Shown here piece by piece: positions 55,824 through 64,000 of a stretch of 64,000 nt of DNA. The stretch's first letter is position 1. Each line of letters starts with the position of its first letter. This DNA comes from Orobanche coerulescens (taxonomy: Eukaryota > Streptophyta > Magnoliopsida > Lamiales > Orobanchaceae): contig CM065812.1 in NCBI GenBank assembly GCA_033398695.1, forward strand, positions 141,304,858 to 141,368,857, in the 5' to 3' direction. Both the position numbers and the translations under genes were made by a program. Under the pieces are notes generated by a model. It was given only the letters and a program-made list of their open reading frames with translations, was not told where the DNA came from and ran no database searches.

Positions 55824-56651
55824 ATGCGACCTTCCTACTTCAGTATGGAGAGAGCTGTCAGGGGATGCACGGGGAGAGGCCGCGGTGCGGACCGAAACCC
55901 GAGAAATAATCACTCGCTGCCGGGAAATCGTGCCCAGGACTCGGCTCGATCAGAAGATGTTCGGGTTGATCTACTCACTTTTATGCAGGCCATGATGACC
56001 CATGTGCAGTTGCTCAATCATCATTGCGCCACTCTGACCGGATTAATCGAGAGAACTCTCCCGTATGAGACGCCTGCTAAGGAAAGTGCTGAACAACAAC
56101 CTTCATCTTTCAGCAAGAAATCAACGAAGCGTAATCAACCCAAAGGCGGTCAGTCAACCTTCAAGAAGCCTCGTGTGAGCCCTATCGTTTCTGAGCGACC
56201 TTCTACGGCGCATAATCGTGCGAGATCTCATTCCCGAGCAGCCAGTTCGGCCATCACCTGTTTCAATTGTGGAACGCCGGGTCATTTCAGCACCGAGTGC
56301 CTGAAACCGTCTATCACGTGCTATAATTGTAGGAATTTTGGGCATAAGGCCCGTTTTTGCCGAAAGGACTCCAAGTCGGCTCCGGCGGCATCTCAGGCCC
56401 CGAAGCAACCAGCGTTTCAGAATCAGACTGCTTTGTCATCGTCGTTTAAGACAATGGAAGCAAATAGAGTTGGAGCTCGTATTTATCGAGGACGGAGCGT
56501 CGGTTCGGGACCGGAAAGTTCGGTTTATATGATGAGGAGGATCGGCGATCCGGTGTCCCGAATGATTTCAGGTATACTCGTAATTTTATGTCAACTTGTG
56601 TACCTTTTGATGCTGGTACACCGCATTCATTCATTTTCGAATCATGCTTGA
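55824..56651 (+). pseudogene. E gag lacking the capsid domain, with start of protease
   Basis: Starts at ATG 55824 (MRPSYFSMERAVRGCTGRGRG) and stays open to 56651. The N-terminal FMQAMMTHVQLLNHHCATLTG segment, basic linker (SKKSTKRNQPKGGQSTFKK) and two CCHC knuckles (CFNCGTPGHFSTEC, CYNCRNFGHKARFC) are present. The capsid block between them is missing, as in B. Past the knuckles it runs into decayed protease codons. The frame is less broken than the rest of E. Confidence 0.87.
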
Positions 56652-56975
56652 ATAGACTTATTTCGGGATAGTCCTATTGCTTGTGGACCTCATACCATCG
56701 GTCTACCTGACGATGGAAGAATTTTCGGAATCATACCTAAGTAAGCTTAGTAACCGCGATTGGTTGGTGGACCTAATCGTGGTGAATTTATCTTAGGACG
56801 ATGTAATTTCGGTATTAGCTGGTTTAACCGTCTTAATACTATCCTCAGTGTTTGTTAGGGTCTGGTCGCTATCTTTCCGTCGTTAGTTGTCGAATGTGTG
56901 CTTCAGGGAAGTAATCCCCGTTGTTCCAGTAGAATTTCTATTATGGCGGAAGCAGAGAAATTCCGCAATCGAACT

Positions 56976-57295
56976 ATCTAATCATTCATTGTATCATTTT
57001 CATCGATTGGCCTTTCTAAGGCAATCGAGTTATTCAATCATTCCTTGTATCATTTCCATCGATTGCCTTTTTTTTAAGACAATCGAGTCATTCAATCATT
57101 CATTGTATCATTTCCATCGATTGGCTTTTCTAAGACAATTGAGTCATTCAATCATTCATTGTATCATCTTCATCGATTGGCCTTTCTAAGGCAATCGAGT
57201 TGTTCAATCATTATTGGTATCTCTTTTTATCGATTGACCATTCTAGGGCAATCGAAATGTTCAATCATTCGTGGTATCATTGTCATCGATTGACG
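56976..57295. repeat. Minisatellite inside E pol, about 55-bp unit
   Basis: About six units of the form CAATCATTCATTGTATCATT + CATCGATTGGCC + TTTCTAAGGCAATCGAGT. Same unit as B (36886-37110), more copies. It replaces the protease-RT linker. Confidence 0.92.
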
Positions 57296-58560
57296 ATGTA
57301 TTTGCCTTCACATAGAGTAGGGGAATTCAGGAGTGAGTGGGAGCCGGTACGTCCCATTTATCGAAGGCACCGTATCGGATGGCCCCGACCGAAATGCAGG
57401 AGTTGAAGATTCAACTTGAGGAGTAGTTCGAGAAAGGTCATCTTCGACCGATTGCGTCCCCGTGAGGAGCACTAGTGTGATCTGTCAAGGAGAAGGATGG
57501 CTCGTCTCGTGTGTGTATTAATTACCAGGAGTTGAACAGGGTGATGATCAAGAGTAGTATCCTTTACCCCGTATTGATGATCTTTTAGATCAACTTCAGG
57601 GAGCCTCAGTATTTTCCAGGATCGACTTAAGATCTGGATATCACCAGTTGCGGATTCGAGAGTCGGATATCGCGAGGACAACGTTTCATACACGCTATGG
57701 TCATTATGAGTTCGTAGTTATGCCGTTCGGGCTAACTATTACACCTGTGGTATTCATGGGGGTAATGAATCGGGTTTTCATCGATTTTTTTTTGGGATCA
57801 GTTTGTTGTTGTCTTCATCGAATACATTTTGATTTATTCTCGTAGCCGAGAGGAATACGAGGTTCATCTTCATCAGGTTCTCGACGTGTTGAGACGAGAG
57901 CAACTTTATGGAAAGTTTTCCAAATATGAGTTACGGAGGTCAGTGACTTTCTCGGACATGTAATTTAATCGACGAGTTCGTGTCGACCCTCAGAAGTCGG
58001 AGACTATCCGAGATTGGCAACCTCCGAAAGATATTAATTAAATCCGATGTTTCCTCGGATTAGCTGGTTAATTATCCAACCCACGGACGGAGCTAGCAAC
58101 CGTGGTTTTTGCGTTGGAAATTTGGCGTCGTTACCTTTATGGCATCACCTGTCAGATCTTCACCAATCACAAGAGTTGAAGTATATATTTACTCACAAGG
58201 AGTTAAATATGCGACAGAGACGGTGGTTGGAACTACTCAAAGATTATGATATCGAAATCCTTTACCACCCGGGCAAGGCGAGCATTGTCGCCGACGCCTT
58301 GAGTCGTAAGTCCGTTCAGGAGCAGATGCTTGATCGTTTCACAATTCAGAAGGAGCTCCAACAGGAATTCCTTAGACCAGAGATCGAGGTGCAGCCGGCG
58401 GAGTCGGGACGACTTTGTATGTTAGAGATTTCATCATCTCTTGAGGATGCAATCGGGGAGAATCGGGAGTTCGAGACCCGGCCAGCATTGCGCATTCTTG
58501 AGGATGTGGCTCGGGAAAGCCCACGGATTCGTGATCCACGAGGATGGACTTTTGAGATTT
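57296..58560 (+). pseudogene. E pol: RT and RNase H remnants with the shared deletion
   Basis: Patches of RT remain: [30 protein letters not shown] and MNRVFIDF, with the catalytic box destroyed near 57800. The thumb ends CFLGLAG at about 58066, where the sequence jumps to NYP...[18 protein letters not shown] of RNase H. This is the same junction as B. RNase H then runs through [21 protein letters not shown] to VADALSRK and on to the pre-integrase linker, in several frames. Confidence 0.82.
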
Positions 58561-59864
58561 AAGAATCGGATGTGTGTACGGCGAATGACGAGTTGAAAAA
58601 CTCTATTTTGAGAGAAGCTCATGCTACCCCTTATTACATTCATCTAGGGTCCACAAGATGTACAAGGACTTGAAACAAAATTACTTGGTGGAGTAATATG
58701 AAGCGAGAAGTCGCGAGAATTTGTTTCGAGATGCTTAACTGTCAACAAGTCAAGATGGAACCTCGGCGGCCGTGAGTATGCGATACCGCTCCCTATTCCG
58801 AGAATGGAAGTGGGAAGACATTTCTATGGAATTCATCACGAATTGCCGGCAGTCGTCGTGGCATAAATACGATCCGAGTGATCGCGGACCGCTTAACTAA
58901 ATCAACTCATTTCCTTGAGATCAAGGATACGTGGGGTCTGAGAGACCGACCAGTTGTTCATCAAGGAGATAGTGAGGCTGCACGGTACTCCTAAGAGTAT
59001 CGTTTCCGATCGTGACGGACGATTGGTTTCCCATTTTTAGAAATCAGTTCATCATGCTATGGGAACTCAGCTTAATCTCAGTATTGCCTTTCATCCTCAG
59101 TCCGACGGACAATCAGAGAGAACTATTCAGCCATCAGAGGACATATTGAGGGCATGCGTCCTCGATTAGTAGACGATGGGGAAGCCCAATTACTATTGTT
59201 TAAGTCCACGTACAGTATAGTTGGCATGCCTCCATTAAGATGGCACCTTACGAGGCCTTGTACGGTCGTCTTTGTCGATCTCCTTTGTGTTAGGATGACT
59301 TGTCAGAATCAATCGGCACCGAGCCCGATATGCTTATAGCCGTCCGGGAGAAGGTAGCTATGATCAAGAGTCGTATGTTGACAGCTCAGAGTCGACAGAA
59401 ATCGTATGCGGATAATCGTCGTCGACCACTAGAGTTCGAGACGGGTGACCATGTTTTGGTCAAGGTATCCCCGAGTCGAAGTATTTTTCCGTTTCGGAAA
59501 ACGGGGGAAGTTGAGCCCAAGATTCATTGGACCGTTTGAAATTTTGGATCGAGTAGGCGTGTTAGCTTATCGATTGGCTTTACCTCCGGCTTTGAGCCAA
59601 ATTCATAATGTGTTTCATGTCTCTCAGTTGCGGAAGTTTGTTGCCGACCCGAGTCACATACTTCAGTTCGAAGAAATCGAGATCGCGGATGAGCATTCGT
59701 ACGAGGAGCGTCCTGTACGAGTGTTGGAGCGGCGAATCAAACAGTTGAGGGATAAGACGATCCCTTTGGTCAAGATTCAGTGGTCTAGACACGGAGTCGA
59801 AGAGGCCACTTGGGAAACCGAGAAGAATATGCGGGAGAGTTATCCCGAGTTGTTTGACCCTTAG
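58561..59864 (+). pseudogene. E pol: integrase remnants and chromodomain
   Basis: The integrase is recognisable ([24 protein letters not shown]-like finger remnant, [18 protein letters not shown]) but has many frame changes between 58600 and 59300. From 59445 to 59864 one frame holds [38 protein letters not shown] and a chromodomain (VKIQWSRHGVEEATWE...YPELFDP). The chromodomain end is better kept than the catalytic core. Confidence 0.87.
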
Positions 59865-59882
59865 TTTCGGGGACGAAACTCT

Positions 59883-59898
59883 TTTAAGGGGGGGTGTA
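59883..59898 (+). other. E polypurine tract
   Basis: AAGGGGGGGGTGTA before the TG of the 3' LTR. Confidence 0.8.
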
Positions 59899-62214
59899 TG
59901 TAATACCGGTTGTAATTGATCATTATCATTCGGTAATTATCGATCAGTAATTGTCACTCAGTGTATTTTCACTCAATTATAATCATTCATCAATCATGTT
60001 CTTTCACCGTGTTCACCGTTCGGAAAAACTTCGAGTTGTGTATCGTTATTGTTCATTGTTTCAACTTTCCTCATATGAGTTCGACTTTGTTAGATCACCA
60101 TTAATTTTTGGTAATTCCAAAAATTCTAAATCTTTGTAATATTATAGAGCATCGAGTTAGCTTTCCAATGGTTCAAACGGTGAGTCAATCGGAGTCCGGA
60201 CGAGAGAGTTATGGTCGTTTTAGCTCAACCGCTCATTTTCCAGTATTGGCCGATCACTGCCGAATGAACTCGGCCGTGTCGTCCGACACGGCCCGTGCCG
60301 TACTCGTCCGGAAAATGCCGAAGTGTCTGCCTCAGGACCCGACCGTGTCGTCTAGCACGGCCGAGTCGAACCCTTCCGGATAAGCCAGAATCGTCGCCCG
60401 GCCACGCCGGCCGTGTCGCCTGCAGCGCGATCGAGTCATGCGGCTGTCGGACGGGTCTCTGTCGGAAGGCCCTCCGCTCGCGACCGTGTCAAGCGAGGAC
60501 ACGGTCGAGTCCTGTCGGCAGTGTCGGCCAATGCGACACGGCCGTGCCGATCGGCACGGCCGTGTCCGGCAGGTAGTCAACCCCTATAAATTCATTTTTG
60601 AGCATTTCGACTCATTCCTTGATTTTTCCACCTTTTACGAGAGAGAAGCTTGAGGGAGGGTTTTCCTTCACAAATCATTTGGGTGTTTGATTTTATTCAT
60701 CTCCTTTCGATCGTGAAGCTTAGGATAATCAATCTAACGCGTGTTCTTCAGATTAAAACACTTGGATCTTCAAGAGGTAATTCCTTCAACACTTTGGACT
60801 TCGATTTTGTGTTGAGATATGATGTTTTGGACGTTATAATCATGTTATATGAAGGGATATGTATATGATTATGAGGTTGTATAAGGATTCATTGGATTAT
60901 TGAGGGATTATTCAAGAACACCTTGAATATCGAGTTGGAATTGGGGATTTTCGACTAATTGTTGTTATAATCCCATTTTTGGATATTCATAACGGATTAT
61001 TGATCGTATTGGAGATGTTTTGTTGGTTTGAAACACTTCTTGGGGGATTTTGATATTGGTATATTGAGGTTTGATTGTAACAACCGGAGTTTCGCCACAA
61101 CGTATTCGATATAATGCCCCAATGAACTTAGTTTAATCGTACCGACGTTTTGAGTTCGTTATATTCGTGTTTAATTCGTGTATTGATCGGATTGTTGGAT
61201 ATTGTATAATTCAAGGTTGTTCGAGCGATCGATATCTCAATTAGGACGTTGTTCGTGGAAGGATAATTGTCGCCGGTGTTGGGTAAGTTAATTCTTACTC
61301 GGTTAAAAGGATATTCATACCTTTTGTTGTTGATCATTCATAATCATAACTCATTCATCATTGTATTAATCATATTAAAACTTGTTATTGTTAATTAATC
61401 ACTTCAGTCATAAGGCAGCGGTTCCAATCTTTTCGTTGAGCTATCATTCATTTCATTATTACTCTCATCTCGGTGAGTCATTCTTGACTTTGTCAGATTA
61501 TTATTTATTCATTGATATTCATTACGGTCATTCTCGTTCATATGACCTTCTGGGTTCATATCGCGTGGCCGGGTGTGGCTGTGTGGAATTTTTAGTCGGG
61601 CACACGATGGTTATGTATTGGGTTCACCGATACATTAGACCGTGCACACGGGAAAGCATTACATCGTGAGACTAATTAGGTACACGGACGGGTGTTGTAC
61701 ACTCACACAGAACATTACGGGCGTACTATGATACTCCTCTTCAGCGTAATTCGTAACTAAGGATATTTCATAACTTCAGTTAAATCATGATTGTGTATTT
61801 TTCAACCCTTGAGGATTGTTGTTCTTTATGTCGACCCGTTTGGGGATTTTGTTTTTCAGGTCATGGCAAGGCAAACGCACGGGAATAGCATGTTGATGTC
61901 GAGGAGTCCTAGTGATACTAGTAGGGGGCCCCGATCTTTCAGTTATTCATGTTACTGTTCTTTATTTTCCGCTGCAGACTTTCATTTGAATACTCCGTTT
62001 CATTCAGTGTTGTGTATTTTATCTTCATATAAAATACACTAGTATTCGGTATTGTCCTGGTGTGTTGTAATTAAACTCCTCATCGGAGTAATTATTGCTG
62101 TAATGTAGTTCGGTACTACATTTATCTTGTGTAATTCATTCATTTTCATTTGCCTAGTGGGTCCCAGTTGGGGATCTACGGCACTGTAATATCCGCCTAG
62201 TTTGGGGTGTTACA
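59899..62214 (+). repeat. E 3' LTR
   Basis: An uninterrupted 2.3-kb LTR, TGTAATACCGG to GGGTGTTACA. Palindrome array 60270-60575 and TATA box 60585-60592. It shows what the 5' LTR looked like before D. Confidence 0.95.
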
Positions 62215-62219
62215 GCAAG

Positions 62220-62262
62220 TACCTGACAAGGCGGACAAAGAAATGTTGTGGCAGGATATATT
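62220..62262 (+). pseudogene. CACTA second ORF, resumed end of exon
   Basis: VPDKADKEMLWQDIL in frame with 45029-45305 once E is removed. A GTACAT at about 62261 could be a splice donor before the TG-rich tract, which would then be intronic. Inference. Confidence 0.6.
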
Positions 62263-62289
62263 GGTACATGACTCTCTTTTTGTATTAAG

Positions 62290-62602
62290 AATTGTGTGTG
62301 TGTGTTTGTGTGTTGTGTGTGTTTGTGTGATGTGTGCGTTTTTTTTGTTTGTGTGTGTACTGTGTGTGTGGGTGTTGTACTGTGTGTTTGTGTGTGTGTG
62401 GTAGTGTGTGTATGTGTTTGTGTGTGTGTGACAGTGTGTGTATGTGTTTGTGTGTGTGTGGCAGTGTGTGTATACTGTGTGTGTGTTTTTGTGCTGTGTG
62501 TGTGTGATTTTGTGTTGTATGGTTGTGTGTGTGTGGCAGTGTGTGTATGTGTACTCTGTGTGTGTGTGTGTGTTTATGCTGCGTGTGTGTGTTGTGTGTG
62601 TG

Positions 62603-62641
<39 letters not shown>

Positions 62642-62940
62642 TTGTGTGTGTGCTGTGTGTGTGTTTGTTTGTGTGTTGTGTGTATTGTGTGTGTGTGTGT
62701 GTGTGTTTTTGTGCTGTGTGTGTGTGTTGTTTGTTTGCTGTGTGTGTGTTTTTTTTTTTTGTGTACTGTTTATGTGTGTACTGTGTGTGTGTGTTTGTGT
62801 ACTCTGTGTGTGTGTGTGTTTGTGCTGTGTGTGTGGGGGAGTGTGTGTACTGTGTGTGTGTGCTGTGTGTGTGTTTGTGTGCAATGTGTGTGGGTGGGTA
62901 CTGTGTGTATGTGTGTGTTTGTATGCAATGTGCGTGTGTA
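62290..62940. repeat. TG-rich micro/minisatellite 2 in CACTA
   Basis: About 650 bp of (TG)n with TTTGTGTG and CTGTGTG interruptions. Long Val/Cys open frames through it are compositional. Confidence 0.95.
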
Positions 62941-63740
62941 CTCGTGTATGTTATGATTTACAATGTTATTCCATGCATGAAACAGTGGCGCTTTGGTGAG
63001 TTTAGTTTCCCTTCCAAGCTCTTGAGGACAAAATGTGTCCAACATACTATTCCTTGTGCCTTTAACCAAACCCAGTCTTTCGCTTGGTATAATCATATGG
63101 ATATAATAACTGAAGATTCAAGTGCATATTGGGCATCATTTCTGAACAAAATCTCACTCATCTGAATTTAGTTAAAAGGTTTAGCCTATGTGAATATAAA
63201 AAAATCTTTTCTAGCGTTATAGTGTATTCTGAAAATCGTATTACAATTCACCAGGAACAGAGGGCCATATTATCATTTTTCTTTTTGTTGTTCATGCAAG
63301 TGTTAGATTCATATATTGGGTGGATTTACTGCAGAACCATTCTATTCATTTCTGGTAAATTGGAACTCAGCTCCATTTTAAGTCCTGCTGATTATGTGTA
63401 TGGGCTGATTAGCATTAGCAGGCACAGTGGTTTCTGTGAAGATATACATTTCCATCTAATAAATTATTTTAATATCATTTTCATATTTATTGAGGACTAT
63501 GAGCCGATTCTGTCTGTGTATGTGGTTTACCACTCTAGATACTAAATCACATCTCCTATTTTTGATATATAATTTACAGAGGTAGAATTAAAGGGCTCTA
63601 TTCATCACCTAGTCAATATCTAGGTGTCTTGAAGTTGCCTATTAGTTCTTTTACCATTCAGATACCAATGACCTCAAGAAGAATAACACTTATAGTTATG
63701 AACCGATAGGCACAACATTTCATTTTAACATATGTTCAAA
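62941..63740 (+). other. Uncharacterised CACTA interior
   Basis: AT-rich with no recognisable gene. A 138-codon frame (63129-63545) has no family I recognise and no repeat support. A CAG before TGGCGCTTTGG near 62985 could be an acceptor, but coding beyond it is not convincing. Confidence 0.5.
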
Positions 63741-64000
63741 ATGTGTTTGTTTGTTTGTGTGTTGTGTGTACTGTGTGCGTGTGTGTTTGTTTGTTTATGC
63801 TGTGTGTGTGTTTGTATGCTGTGTGTTTTTTGTGTGTGTGTGGCAGTGTGTGTACTGTGTGTGTGTGTTTGTGCTGTGTGTGTACTCTATGTGTGTGTTT
63901 GTGTAGTGTGTGTGTGTCTGTGCTGTGTGTGTGTGTGTGTGTTTGTTTGTGTGCTGTGTGTATGTTTGTGTGTGTGTGATGTGTGTTTGTGTTTGTGTGT
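63741..64000. repeat. TG-rich micro/minisatellite 3, to window edge
   Basis: TG-rich tract with TTTGTTTG and CTGTGTG units, same style as 62290-62940, continuing beyond the window. Confidence 0.93.

Larger units (their letters stand above)
45306..62214 (+). mobile_element. E: defective Tekay-type Ty3 chromovirus, same family as B, interrupted by D
   Basis: Flanked by GCAAG (45301-45305, 62215-62219). Order: 5' LTR 45306-45686 plus 53340-55291, primer site 55296-55307, capsid-less gag, protease remnant with minisatellite, RT with the shared deletion, integrase, chromodomain to 59864, purine tract, and 3' LTR 59899-62214. D broke the 5' LTR. The pol is more decayed than in B. Confidence 0.93.
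13570..64000 (+). mobile_element. CACTA (En/Spm-type) DNA transposon, oldest layer, in three visible pieces
   Basis: CACTA-derived sequence occupies 13570-14088, 42067-45305 and 62220-64000. It encodes a TNP2-like transposase (Transposase_21, then DUF4218 and DUF4216 type domains), then a short second ORF. L separates the first two pieces (duplicated GTAAC) and E separates the last two (duplicated GCAAG); the coding frame continues across both joints. The terminal inverted repeats are outside the window, so full length and ends are unknown. The transposase has several nonsense changes and is dead. Confidence 0.88.

Noticed and set aside
62296..63165. Long Val/Cys-rich open frames in the TG tracts, and a His/Thr frame on the other strand
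   Set aside because: They are translations of a (TG)n/(CA)n tract, with no start context or domain. Only the repeat is annotated.
63129..63545. 138-codon frame in the CACTA interior
   Set aside because: No recognisable family, AT-rich, no conserved neighbour; chance frame is as likely.

Overview
The window looks like repeat-rich, heterochromatic DNA from a flowering plant, probably a eudicot. The species cannot be named from the sequence. The evidence is a plant En/Spm-type (CACTA) transposase, Tekay/Del-type Ty3 chromoviruses with chromodomains, a Sirevirus-like Ty1/copia element with an extra ORF after pol, Athila-like gag, and primer-binding sites for plant tRNA-iMet and tRNA-Asp. No ordinary single-copy host gene, rRNA, tRNA or CRISPR array was seen. 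Almost every base belongs to a transposon.

The layout is a set of Russian dolls. The oldest layer is a CACTA DNA transposon (+ strand), visible at 13570-14088, 42067-45305 and 62220-64000. Three LTR retrotransposons broke it. (1) A0 is a Tekay-type Ty3 element on + whose left part lies outside the window. It spans 1-13569 and is itself broken by A1 (344-9971, same family, - strand). (2) L (14089-42061, -) is an LTR element without gag or pol. Its LTR was broken by B (19759-41167, -, Tekay-type), whose LTR was in turn broken by C (20374-32506, +, Sirevirus-like). (3) E (45306-62214, +, same family as B) had its LTR broken by D (45687-53334, -, Athila-like gag-protease element without RT). Six of the seven retroelement insertions have a perfect 5-bp target duplication: AATAT, GTAAC, TATAA, CAATA, GCAAG and GCCGT. 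The order is therefore CACTA, then L, then B, then C, with A0/A1 and E/D as parallel stacks.

Three things stand out. First, L carries cargo instead of gag-pol: an intronless copy of a plant LOG cytokinin-activating enzyme with its own TATA box, and a small basic cysteine-rich ORF resembling the nucleic-acid-binding/silencing-suppressor proteins of carlavirus-type plant viruses. Second, four unrelated LTR families (A, L, D, B/E) each carry a different array of CpG-containing palindromes, always in U3 and within about 20-130 bp upstream of a TATA box. This looks like a convergent promoter design. Third, B and E share the same defects, a missing gag capsid and a deletion over the RNase H active site, yet keep integrase and chromodomain. 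They form a parasitic subfamily.

Many disagreements between paired LTRs fall on CTG/CAG triplets and often turn them into CG-containing strings. All four tRNA-iMet primer sites read CGG where the tRNA predicts CAG. This pattern suggests uncorrected long-read miscalls at methylated CHG sites, so part of the 'broken' coding may be artefact.
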